Part shown: one piece after another, positions 45,120 through 55,384 of the stretch | Numbering within the stretch: position 1 is the first letter of the stretch | How the letters are laid out: each line of letters opens with the position of its first letter | Assembly: GCA_023052935.1 (NCBI GenBank) | Contig: CM041295.1 | Span: 167,640,366 to 167,704,365 of the forward strand | Origin: Piezodorus guildinii | Lineage: Eukaryota; Arthropoda; Insecta; Hemiptera; Pentatomidae | Length of the DNA: 64,000 nt | Reading direction: 5' to 3' | The notes under the pieces: generated by a model | What the model was told of the DNA's origin: nothing | The model's database searches: none | Seen by the model: only the letters and a program-made list of their open reading frames with translations | Translations under genes and position numbers: made by a program

Positions 45120-45945
45120 AATAATAATAATAGGCTTACCGAACCCGAAGGTTCGATGCCGAAACCACCAAATACTGTCTACACAGACCCGTCCAGAGTT
45201 CACCGTTCAAGCCCAAGCCCCCGAGATCAGCCTTAACGCAATCCTCCGATCGACGCTTCGGCCTGCCTTTCGGTTTAGCGAATACAAACTTTATCGGAAA
45301 CCGTTCCTCACCGTGCTTAACAACTTTACTAGCCCATTTGAGTCTCCACGATGCTATCAACTCAATTATATTCACAGGGTACAAGCTCCGTAATTCCACG
45401 TAGTGCAACCTTCTAAACTCCCCAGTGTCCTCATCTCTCTTCGGACCAAATATTTTACGCAGTACCTTATTTTCGAAAACCTTAAGATGTTGTTCATCCT
45501 TCAATGTAAGCGGCCACGTTTCACATCCGTAAAGAACCATCAAAAGAATAATAGTTTTATAAATTCTAACCTTTAAGTTTTTAGACAGAAGCCGCGAGCT
45601 AAGTAATTTAGCAACTGAATAATAATATACATTTCCCGCCTTTAACCGGGACTTAATTTCATTCTGGATTTCATTTCTTTTCGTTATCATTGAACCTAAA
45701 TACTTGAATTTCTCTACGTGTTCAAAAGTATGCCCTGATATCAATATCACCAAGATCGCCACCGTTTCTGCTACTAATGATATATTTCGTCTTATCGGTA
45801 ATTATTAACGCACTTGTATTTAGTTGTATAGTATTCGTGTCTTCACCTAGCAGTACCAAATCATTGGCATAAACTAAAACCGAAATCTTATCACCCATAT
45901 TTAAACCTTTCTCCGTACACGTCATCTTTTCTATGAAATATTCTA
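45120..45945 (-). pseudogene. RTE-like LINE C-terminal fragment, family 1
   Basis: On the minus strand it starts with ISVLVYANDLVLLGEDTN, the catalytic YADD box with the first Asp changed to Asn, then one frameshift, HVEKFKYLGSMITKRNEIQ, IYKTIILLMVLYGCETWPL, FENKVLRKIFGPKRDEDTGE, GRPKRRSEDCVKADLGG and the terminus VSASNLRVR. The 3' end is a (TTA)n tail (plus strand AATAATAATAATAGG at about 45120). 5'-truncated. Same family as 60163-60657. Confidence 0.8.
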
Positions 45946-45949
45946 AATA

Positions 45950-46625
45950 AAACTAAATAAAATTATATACTTATAATTATATATACAAGTTATACTAAAT
46001 AAAACAGAAAGTTTTATTACACAGATTATATAAATTAAATTCGAAATAGGGCTAATGAGCTATAAAATTCACCGTTGTACACTTCTTAATTTCAAATATT
46101 AATAAAAATGACACCAAGAATCGAAATGCGAAAAAAAAAAAATGAAATTGAAAACTTTAGAAAATGGGTATGAAAAGCAGGTTTACGGAGTCAAAGAAAA
46201 CCACTCCATTGTTGAGAGATTGGTATGCAATGTCTAGATTCCCATAATTATCCGAATCCAATTAAATTGTCTCTATACTTCAGCATTACATTATAGAGAC
46301 TGGTGTCGTTAGGCGGCCATCTGTATATTTCATCTGTTTTCCTTGAGTGTTATTTATTTTTAAATGATCATGAACAGTATTCTAGTATTAGTGAGAAACA
46401 CAGAGAGAAATAATCTGGTGCGTTCAATACACGACTTTCATTTACCTCTGTTGTCAAAATAAGTTTAAGATCTTTTAGCTCCAAAGATACAATTTATTTT
46501 AGATTAAATAATATTACAATATAAACAATTATCTACAACAATCAATTGACTTCATGCCCTTTTTGACACTCTGCATTGCCTTAGATATATTTTTTTTTAA
46601 ATCTTTAGCCTTCTAGCGGTATATT
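45950..46625. other. Unassigned AT-rich sequence
   Basis: No gene or repeat identified. Confidence 0.4.
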
Positions 46626-47223
46626 ATGCATCTATAATACTATTACTTTCACTTATCAATATATGTAACATATTTTAAGGGAAAGTATTGCGATCGTAAA
46701 CATTTTCAAATTTCATTTTTCGACGGAAATACATGTTTTAGGATCCCCTGAGTCCAAATAACTAAGTTGCACGAAAAGGCCACTGTCTATGGTAAGATCA
46801 GCACGAAAAAGAAAGGTTTCACGAAACTCAAATTTAATATTTTAGACAACTATACGCCCAAGATGTAACAAAAACGTTATTACTAAAATTGGCTGACCGG
46901 AAGTGCTATTTAATACCATGCATTGGCACCTTTTTACGATTTTCTCTAAAACGGCACTAAATATTTGTATTAAACTAGGAATATCCAGCAAAAATGTTAT
47001 CGATCATGAAGGTTTCATTATAATTGAAACAGTCAGAAAGAGCTTAAATGCCGATATTTGAAATTTTGTTCTTCTAAAGTAACTTAATTTTTTTTTAAAC
47101 ATATTTATTGATATTTACTACTGTATTAAATAAAAATACATCTAGTAAATGTGATGGTAATATACAAAACTGTCATGAAAAACATGTAGAGACACTACCC
47201 AGTGGCAGCACTCTAAAAATATT

Positions 47224-48237
47224 TTAAACTAGAAGGTCCCGGGGCCATTTCCTTTTCAGGCGCCTCGGAGGATTATCCGGAATTGAAGAGGAAGAAAGGA
47301 TTGAAACTAGTGGGTTAGGGTGAGAATGGAGTTTGTCATTAAAGGATTGATACCTGGTCCGGGCCAAATCAGTAACATAGGGAACATTAAGGTCTTTATG
47401 GATAAGTTTATTCGTGACAAAGTAAGGAGCGTTGGGGATTTTACGAAGAATTTTGGATTGTAAGGATTGAATGCGGGAAGAATTTGATGGTTTAGTAGAG
47501 CCCCAAAGCTCTACTCCGTAAGTCCAGATTGGTCTTATAATAGTCATGTAGATGAGCCTTTTGTAGTTAAGAGGAAGGTTTGATCGTTTGTCTAGTAAGT
47601 GTTGAAGTAGCCTAAAGCGGCGAGCAGTTTCTTGTCGTTTAAGTCGTGTATGTGGATTCCAAGTTAGGCGTTTGTCAAGAAGAATTCCTAGGTATCGGAT
47701 CGGTTCAACAGGAACTAGTTGAGTGTTATTAAAGAATACTTTAGGGCAGGAAGTCAAAGGTTTACGGCGAAGGGTAAAGGTTATTTGATGGGATTTGTTG
47801 GAATTTATTTTTATTCTCCAGTTCTGACACCATACTTCTAGGTCTTTGATGTGGGCTTGAAGGGTATTTGAAGCAACAAATGGATCTTTATGAACTGATA
47901 ACACGCAGGTGTCATCAGCATAGGTAGAAAGGAAAGTGTTAGGATGGGTTGGGATATCAGCTGTATATACTGTGTATAGAATGGGTTCTAGAATACTGCC
48001 TTGAGGAACACCAGCAGTCTGTGTAAAAAGGGATACATAGGAACTATTGTGATTAATTTTGAAGGGTCTATCAGATAGGTAGGATTGAAGAATCAGGAAA
48101 TATGTGGGAGGAAGGGATTTACGGAGTTTGTACAACAGTGCTGGGTGCCAGACTCTATCAAAGGCCTGTTCTACATCGAGAATGGCTCCCGTGCAGTAAA
48201 ACCCGCGCTCCAAAGCAGAAGAGACAACGTCCACCAC
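47224..48237 (-). pseudogene. Jockey RT, palm to C-terminus (337-codon open frame)
   Basis: The frame opens inside the RT domain: ILDVEQAFDRVWHPALLYKL (motif A, Asp present), AGVPQGSILEPILYTVYTAD (motif B, expected GP reads EP), STYADDTCVL (motif C intact), IRYLGILLDKRLTWNPHT (thumb), IIRPIWTYGVELWGSTKPS and ILRKIPNAPYFVTNKLIHKD, ending DNPPRRLKRKWPRDLLV, the normal Jockey C-terminus. The ATG is internal, not a true start. Upstream a frameshift near 48240-48355 separates it from the rest. Confidence 0.85.
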
Positions 48238-48354
48238 ACGATGACATTGCTGGATAGTGGAGTGGGATGTTCGGAATCCGAACTGATGATCAGGGATGAT
48301 ATGATTAGAATCAAGGATGGGATATATTCGTTTCAGAAGGAGCTTTTCAAAGAT

Positions 48355-48789
48355 TTAACCCATAATAGGTAATAGAGAAATTGGACGGTAAGAGGATGGA
48401 TGTTCGTGCGGCTTTTGGCGTTTGGGAATCATCTTAACAATATATAGTTTCCAGGAGTCAGGAAAATATGTGGTCCGGAGGATAGCATTATATATGTAGG
48501 TAAGAAAACAGATGGATTTTCGAGGAAGCTGTTTCATTATATGGGAAGTAACTAGGTCATGTCCAGGAGCTTTGCGGGAAGGTAATCTGTGAATGATATT
48601 GGCTATTTCTGAAGGGTGAAATGCTTTAGGTGGTAGGGTCATTTGGTGAGGAATATCGAGTTCTGGTTCAATACATTCAACATGGTTTGAATTAAGTATT
48701 TCAGGATGAGGATTGAATATTTTAGAGAGGTGCTGAGCAAACATCTGGGATTTTTCTGCGTCAGGATCGTGTCCAGGTTCGGGTTTCAT
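48355..48789 (-). pseudogene. Jockey ORF2, RT N-terminal part
   Basis: 144 codons: FAQHLSKIFNPHPEILNSNH, RLPSRKAPGHDLVTSHIMKQ, FLTYIYNAILRTTYFPDSWK and SSYRPISLLPIMG, the fingers region of the RT. It joins to 47224-48237 after one frameshift in a stretch that reads FGFRTSHSTIQQ-like in another frame. Confidence 0.8.
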
Positions 48790-48847
48790 TAAGGAGTGGA
48801 TGGTTGAAATCTTTAAACTTCAGGATTTTTTTAGTAGTCGTCCATAG

Positions 48848-49650
48848 TTATTTGTCAGTAATCGTAAGATTTTCCGTCAAGTTTTGTAAATTTTGTATTT
48901 TGTATTTTTTGAGTTCTGATTTTAGTTTGTTAGTCAGTTGGGTGTAATAAGTTTTGTCTGTTGGGTATCTGGTCCTGTGCCCCTTCGATCTTGCTGTGCG
49001 CTTTTCTCTCAATAAGATCTGAATGTGCTGTGGTAGGTTACTTTTCTGAGGTTTATTAGGTGTGGTGTTAGTTGTGTTATATATTATGGTGCTACTTATT
49101 GAGTCATTAAGTTTTTCTATGGCTAGGTCAATATCTTGTTTTGTCTTTAGTGGAAGTTTTAAGTCTAGTTTATTTTCTATGTCATATCGAAATTGGTCCC
49201 AGTTTACACGTCCTGTAATTAATGTAGGAGGAGAGGGTTTAGGAACAAAGTTTGAATGCAAAGAAAGCAGAACAGGACTGTGGTCAGATGAAAGGTCATT
49301 CAGGGATTTGATTTCGGCTTGGGAAGTAGGGATTTGAGAGGTAACAAATATATCCAGGATATCAGGTTTTTTTTTTTAGAGATGTAGGCCAATATGTGGG
49401 ATTCGTAGGAGCAAGGATAGAATAACGATTGGAGTTTGTGACGTTAGAAAGGATACTACCACGGGGTTGGATGCTTGACAACCCTATCGTTGGTGTTTAG
49501 CGTTGTAATCACCTCCAGCAATGAAGCGCGGCCCAAGAGATCGGAATAATGAATTAAGAAGGCTAAAGGAAATGGTGTTACCAGGAGGACAGTATACAGC
49601 TGAGAGTGTGAGATGGAAAGGACGAGTTAAAATGATTACAGAAGAGGATT
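48848..49650 (-). pseudogene. Jockey ORF2, endonuclease C-terminal part and linker
   Basis: From 49650 downward: VYCPPGNTISF, IAGGDYNAKHQRWG (GDYNAKH block with catalytic Asp and Asn), DILDIFVT and LSSDHSPVLL (SDH block with catalytic Asp-His), then the linker LREKRTARSKGHRTRYPTD. Two frame changes occur near 49370 and 49480. The first third of the endonuclease is missing because of 5' truncation. Confidence 0.8.
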
Positions 49651-49680
49651 GTAACTTAAAATTAAAAAAAAAATTAACTA

Positions 49681-49785
49681 TAGGGGTACTCACTGCTATT
49701 CTACAGTTATTTCCTGTATAAAATTGATGGGTTTAGCACAATAGCACAAATAGCATGCTATAGCAAACGTAGTGAGTACCCCTTA
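49681..49785. mobile_element. Very small inverted-repeat element, ~105 bp
   Basis: TAGGGGTACTCACT at 49681-49694 is matched by its reverse complement at 49771-49785 (AGTGAGTACCCCTTA). The sequence lies inside a family E copy whose other members lack it. TAGGGGTACTCA-type ends resemble hAT MITEs. No clear target duplication. Confidence 0.5.
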
Positions 49786-50034
49786 TATCATATTATTAGC
49801 AGTAATATAAAACGGCTAAATATACAATTAGAACGAATTTGATAATAAATAGCAAACATTTTTGTTTATTGAATTTTTGATTTGTTATTATTATAAAAAG
49901 AATAATTTAGAGAATTAATAAGAAATACTGTTGGAAAGCAGAAGATTTTTAAAAATATGTTATCTTATATACACAGTTGTAGAAGGTAATGTAAAGTGAC
50001 GATATATAATGACTGCACATAAAAATTTCATATT

Positions 50035-51446
50035 CTTCTTCTTCTACTGGCACAAAAGACGCATGTAGCTGTCCTTGGCCTGCTCAACCAGCCCTTCCCA
50101 CTCTGCTCTATATTCTACCATTGCTATCGTCATTCCTAGCTTTCGGATGTCACCGTTTACATTGTCCCTCCATCTGGTCTTGGGTCTTCCTCTCGCACTC
50201 CATCAGGGTCATGCATGTATAGTTTTTTGGCTGCTCTTGCATCTTCCATCCTGTGAACATAGCCCAGCCATCTTTACGAACATGGACACTGCTAATTCCT
50301 GATACAGCCGATATACTTCCTTGTTTGTCCTTATCCTCCATCTTCCTGACTCTTGGCTGGTCCGAAGATCCGTCTAAGAACTTTTCTTTTAAATCGGTCC
50401 ATTTTTTCAGAAGCAGTTTTGTTAAACGCCCATGTCTCACATCCATATGTTGTCACTGGTCTAACAAGCGTCTTGTACAGCCTAATTTTAGAACTCCTGT
50501 TCAGCAATCTACTTTTGAATAGCTTAATAAGAGAAAATATGCTTTATTCCCAGCCACCAATCTAGCTCTTATCTCCTCATCCTCATTTGCATCTTCATTG
50601 ATACGGACCCCGAGGTGGCTAAAATCGTTCACCACTTACAGCGTGTAATCCCTGATGACACCTGTGCGTTGAGGCTGCTGGACAGCATGCTTTTCAGCGG
50701 AACAGATCCATCTGTTGCGCCGAAAACCTCCTTGGTATTCTCCTAGTACTGTCTCGGCATATGGGACTATCCTCCTATATAAAGCAACAGAAAATACCTT
50801 ATATACAATATTTAGTAACGTGATTTCCCTATGGTTCTTACATTGCATGATATCCCCCTTTCTTTTATAAACTGGCACTATTTGGCCCTTTAACCAGTTA
50901 CTAGGAATCACTTCTTCCTAAATTCGCGCTATAAGTTTTTGGAGCACAGTCGCTATCTCCCAGTTTGCTCCTTTGAAAAGTTCCGCCGGAAGACCATCCA
51001 TACCAGGTGCCTTATTATTTTTCATTCCCGCTATTATCTCTATAATGTCCTCTTTATCAGGCGGTACATATTCGTCATTTACATAATTCGCCATTACTGC
51101 ACTCACTGGTCCTACCTCCTCATCCTGTGCACGATTTAAGAGCCTCTGAAAATGTTTTTTCCATTTTGATCCCGCACTTCTTCTACAGTAACCAATACCT
51201 CCCCCTTTTCATTCTTGACCACTGTATTTTTTGTTATTGTGCCCGTTCTTAAAGGTATTTACCTTCCTATGCATTTTTATTGTTTTATATTTTTTTTTCT
51301 GGAAGATTCAATTTCCTCTACCTCTTTCAGTAAGGTTTTTCGCTTTTTCATTCTTACAACTTTCTAGTCATAAGTTCTTGCATCTCTATATTCTTTGTGG
51401 CTTTGTCAGGTACTGCTTTTTAGAAATATTTACATTTAATACATTT
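50035..51446 (-). pseudogene. RTE-like LINE, family 2, with 14-bp target duplication
   Basis: AAAAATTTCATATT at 50021-50034 is repeated at 51447-51460. On the minus strand: NGKNIFRG near 51160, then DIIEIIAGMKNNKAPGMDGL and PAELFKGA (RT fingers), GQIVPVYKRKGDIMQCKNHR, ITLLNIVYKVFSVALYRRIV and AETVLGEYQGGFRRNR. The palm with YADD is deleted, and the text resumes at LLLKKWTDLKEKFLDGSSD and ends RKTQDQMEGQCKR followed by degenerate RVGRAG*AGQGQ. The 3' tail is a short (GAA)n. It carries an internal deletion and stops. Confidence 0.8.
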
Positions 51447-51609
51447 AAAAATTTCATATTACTTAATCTAAAACATATGCTTCCACCGAAACCGAATATA
51501 ACTCTCAATTATCTATATTTTAACTTTATTTAATAGTTCTTAAATCGATTGTAACAACCGAGGTGAGTAAAAGACTAGTGTTGCCGGCACCAGATTTTTC
51601 TTGGCGGGA

Positions 51610-52040
51610 AAAAAAAAAAACATTGACATAGAAATATCTTTCTGCTGGTTTCTCCTTCAGTTTTTTATCAAATTATTTCATACTCAATAATTACTAATTT
51701 TTTTTATCAATTCTAACGAGTAGAAACAGCTAATTATTTGTTACCAAGAAAACTAAATTAGAGAATGAACATTTAAAAAACTCGTGGTTTGAGCCATGTC
51801 CAAATATTTGAAATAGGATAAAACCTACGTGATATTAAACCCTATTTAATTTCATACCAATCGAGTTTAACTAAAAAATAAAAAAACCTTTGAATTTTCT
51901 CTAATCATAAACTTTATAGGAACGCCTTTTTTAAAATTGGTGATTCATTTTATTTTACATGTATATATAAAAGAACTTCATTTTCGTTAGAGCTAGCATT
52001 ACCACAAGCACCCAGACCATATTGCTGGACTTGGTCTATT
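51610..52040 (-). repeat. Family E copy, minus orientation
   Basis: The reverse complement of E: GGTTTCTCCTTCAGTTTTTT, CCTACGTGATATTAAACCC, and CATATTGCTGGACTTGGTC at the edge. Together with the plus copy ending at 51600 it forms a head-to-head arrangement. Confidence 0.6.
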
Positions 52041-52146
52041 TATTTTTTTTGTGAATTATATTTCAGTCACTGCTATATTATAACTCACAGTATAATATAA
52101 ACAATGTTAACTCAGAAGGTGGACAGAGTCCGGCATAGTTTCATTT

Positions 52147-52149
<3 letters not shown>

Positions 52150-52203
<54 letters not shown>

Positions 52204-52220
52204 GGAAAGAGAAAGAAAAG
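52150..52220. repeat. (TA)n followed by (GA)n microsatellite
   Basis: TA run to about 52186, then GA-rich to about 52220. Overlapping frames on both strands are repeat translations. Confidence 0.95.
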
Positions 52221-52305
52221 AGAGAGTTTAATTATGATCTTAGAGCCGTTTTTTTTTTTTTTTTGTTTTGCTTTTATATCTATCTCAATTATTGGTTGTT
52301 TTTTG

Positions 52306-52309
<4 letters not shown>

Positions 52310-52363
<54 letters not shown>
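52310..52363. repeat. (TA)n microsatellite
   Basis: About 27 TA units. Confidence 0.95.
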
Positions 52364-52368
<5 letters not shown>

Positions 52369-52499
52369 TTAATGTAATTTGACTTTATCATTGTTTTTTG
52401 TATATATTGTGTGAATGTGGTCTCATATAACTATTACAAATGTTCATTTAGAAAAAAATTGTAATGTATCTCAATAAATAAATATTTAAATAATAAGAG

Positions 52500-53180
52500 C
52501 CGTTCTTTATTTTAAAAACTTGCAAAATGTATGGTATAAAATTCGATAAAACTGTGGCTGTAATATTGCAGTCATATATCTATCTTTCTATTTCTTTTTT
52601 TTTTTTAGAACTTTATTTATTTGTTTTTAGGGCAAACCCCATACAAATAGAGCTGGCTGGCACAGCACAATTAATAAATTTATCACCAGCAAATATACAT
52701 TATTAATTACAATTTGAATAAATATTTAAAACAAAAACAACAAAACACATATACAGCAATAAGCGTAAAGGTGCTGCTATCTTTATGATTAATTTTCTCC
52801 AACATATACAATAACATAAATTAAATATAATGATATCAATAAATAATGTAAAAATAATAGTAATAAAGCAAATACTAAATCTCTACAAATTACTAACAAA
52901 TCCCGAAACATTTAAGAGTGATTAACATTCTGAGAAGAAAGATGTTGAAATCTTATTTTAAGATTTTCTGTGACAAAAATAAATAATGATCATAATATAT
53001 CTATCTTAATTATGTAATTTCATTTTCATAAATTTTTTAGGTTTTGCTAGACTTGCAATATACAAAGTCACACATACCGTTTCGCCGGACTTGGTCATTT
53101 GGAATCAGGGGATCGTAAAACGAGTACTTAAGTTGTAAAAACTCAAATTCGAAAATTTTTGATATAAAAATACTTTTCCT
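52500..53180 (-). repeat. Family E copy, minus orientation, interrupted
   Basis: 52500-52600 and 52890-53180 match E in reverse (AAAATGTATGGTATAAAATT, CGCCGGACTTGGTCATTTGG, ATCAGGGGATCGTAAAACG). A LINE 3' UTR piece lies between. Confidence 0.55.
52611..52880 (-). mobile_element. LINE-type 3' UTR repeat, copy 2
   Basis: Collinear with 9930-10190: ACTTTATTTATTTGTTTTTA, GCTGGCTGGCACAGCACAAT, AGGTGCTGCTAT and AACATATACAATAACATAAA. Confidence 0.6.
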
Positions 53181-53189
53181 CATTATAAG

Positions 53190-53811
53190 TTGGGTATTAT
53201 AATAAGTTCTTAGTGTTTTATTACTGGTGATTTCATTAAAAACTTCAGAATCTTGGAAATATTTTTAATCAATTATATATGACCTATTTTGATCTATTAG
53301 GTTTTTGCCATCTTTCAGGTAATTTTTGGAATTTGGTTATCATCAACAGTTGAAAGATGACCTGAGCGGGTTGGGTCTTTCAAAAATTTCAATTCTAAAC
53401 CGAGTTATCCACTGGTGTGTTCTATATAATTCTAGGAACTCGCTACCGCTCCAGTCTCCAAAACGCGTGCAATACAAAGGCGTCCTTGAGGACGGTGCCT
53501 TCTCCTAAGGAATCGTCGCTATACACACAGCAAATTTTGTTAACCAGCACCATATAGCTGTGCACCAGATTTTCCTTTTCCGAAATAAAAAATCATTAAA
53601 TGAGGAAAATGATTTTTTTCTCTTCCATTTTTACCAAGCAATATACCACATAAAGATAAGGAAACTCGGTTGAAACTGATCCATAAAAACACCTTAACTA
53701 ATCGCTTTTTGAAATATGTAAACATTATTGACCATGTAAAAATGATTTTATAAACACAGGGAGGAATAAATTGAAATATTAAAAAACGCTAAGAGATTAT
53801 TTTACAACCCA

Positions 53812-53812
<1 letters not shown>
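53190..53812 (-). mobile_element. Mariner-type relic, second copy
   Basis: Matches 6460-7372 in the same orientation, including the left end TTGGGTATTATAATAAGTTC, the LPERWQ-region text near 53310 and the right terminal repeat TTTTACAACCCAA. The copy is shorter, with no transposase frame left. It ends at a TA at the edge of a (TA)n microsatellite. Confidence 0.65.

Positions 53813-53817
<5 letters not shown>

Positions 53818-53884
<67 letters not shown>
53818..53884. repeat. (AT)n microsatellite with T-run
   Basis: A TA run bounded by the mariner relic on the left and by the T-run (poly(A) tail) of a Jockey derivative on the right. Confidence 0.95.
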
Positions 53885-53901
<17 letters not shown>

Positions 53902-55380
53902 TTAAATTTACAACTGTATGTTCCTATACCAAGTAAATATGCCACAATGATAAAAACACATGAAAAAAAAAAAAAAAACATGAAGAGAAACTGCCCGTTG
54001 GCAGCAGTTTAGTAGTGAATCTACACAAGAAGGTCTCGAGGCCATTTTCTTTTCAGACGCCTCGGCGGATTGTCAGGAATTTCTCTTCATCGGTTCTAGT
54101 CCAGGATTGAGACTCATTAAGGAGAGGGTGATTAAAATTTTTGAAGTTTAACAGTTTCTTAGTAGTAGTCCATAGTGACTTGTCGGTAGTAGTGAGTTTT
54201 TCAGTCATACTGAGTAAATCTTAAGACCACCCTGTTTGCTTTTTCCGCCTCAACTGGTAACAATGGAAGTCATGATTTTTGGAATTTAAATAGTGTATAA
54301 GTTTTTTATTACTATCTTCGGAGTTAGTGTTAATTTTGATATCGTTGAGCCTTGATAAACCTCTGAAGTTAGGCTGACCGATTAAGTTGGCGATTTCTTG
54401 ACCGAAAGTCATGAAGTTCAAGACAAATATGGGGGTTGGCTCTGGGTCAGTAAACCCTTGTGGCTCCGGGTCGCTTTGGAAATATTCGCTGCAACTGGTT
54501 CGTTACTGGCTGATGTAGAAGGCGGTGTAGTAGTAGAGAAGGATGGGCGGCTGAGATAGCCGGACCCGTCAGTTCATTTTTGCTGGCTGCAGTGGTACTG
54601 CGAGTTTTAGGAGGTGAATTGCTTTGATTAAATGCCTGTTTAGTTTTGGCGGATTTTTTGTTGTTGATTTTTTTGTTTGTTTGGTGATTCCCCAAGCCCG
54701 GCAATTGAGTTTCGTTGCCTTTTGTGTCGTGTACGCTGTAAGTATTGCGAATCTGACTAGCTTATCTCAGAGAAGAGTGTTTCTTCAGCCGAGTCGTCAG
54801 GATCCATGAATACAATATACGCCGTTAAGAGAGAAAAAGGATATATACTTTTACAAATTAATAAAATTTACTATTAAAATTAAAAATTACCTAAAAACCA
54901 AAAAAAAAAAATCCTAAACTAATAAAACTATTTACAATACTATATACAAATAACATAAAAAAAAAGACATAATTAATTAATAACAACTAAGTAATAAAAA
55001 ATTAAAAGTCTTCTAGAAGGGAAAAAAAATTAATAATAATAAAATAAAATAGTCTTTGAGAAATAAATCTAGAAAAAATATGTATAAGTCCTTCGTTACG
55101 ATCTCGTAGCTGACAACAGTCCTGACCGAGACCTTATAAACAGGATAAGGTGTACAGAAGGGATTTATTCCCTCCTCTTATCTAGGCCAGGAAGTCAACA
55201 GTCTATTACGTGCGTTATGGAAATAAGTGCACTCACCTCTCAATGTGCGATTGTTAATGGGTTAATAATTAGTTTAAAAACTCACTAATCACAAGTTTTG
55301 GCAGATGAAACATCAATAACAGCGAGATGGCAAAGTAATAATCACAGAGCGATACGTAAGTAGTAAAGTGGCCATGACAC
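53885..55380 (-). mobile_element. Jockey deletion derivative retaining both ends
   Basis: Minus strand order: 5' UTR (55380-54806, matching 13390-12740, with TACGTAAGTAG near the end), N-terminal ORF1 (54805-54230), then directly a ~140-bp piece of mid-ORF2 (54222-54081, matching 19520-19660), then directly the last codons of ORF2 and the 3' UTR with poly(A) (54080-53885). Endonuclease, most of RT and the zinc knuckles are removed while both termini are kept. Confidence 0.75.
54230..54805 (-). pseudogene. Jockey ORF1, N-terminal half
   Basis: The ATG (complement of about 54803-54805) begins MDPDDSAEETLFSEIS, matching the start of the 12.7 kb copy; a stop follows at residue 17. Later frames give SPPKTRSTTAASKNELTGP and FGQEIANLIGQPNFRGLSRL, then YCYQLRRKKQ before the deletion. 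No nucleic-acid-binding knuckles remain. Confidence 0.65.
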
Positions 55381-55384
55381 TTTG

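Larger units (their letters stand above)
47088..49650 (-). mobile_element. Jockey LINE with 9-bp target duplication, 5'-truncated in the endonuclease
   Basis: GTAACTTAA at 47079-47087 recurs at 49651-49659. On the minus strand the element runs from mid-endonuclease through RT to a 3' UTR ending in GTAAATATCAATAAATATGT and an A-run. It is the best preserved copy of the first Jockey family and the reference for the other fragments. Confidence 0.85.
46630..51600 (+). repeat. Family E copy split by at least three insertions
   Basis: E sequence occurs at 46630-47078, 49660-50034 and 51461-51600 in the right order and orientation. The breaks are a Jockey element (47088-49650, 9-bp duplication), a small MITE (49681-49785) and an RTE-like LINE (50035-51446, 14-bp duplication). 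Confidence 0.6.

Noticed and set aside
52146..52391. Overlapping frames on both strands
   Set aside because: Translations of TA and GA microsatellites.
54624..54809. 61-codon plus-strand frame
   Set aside because: Antisense of the Jockey ORF1 start in the deletion derivative.
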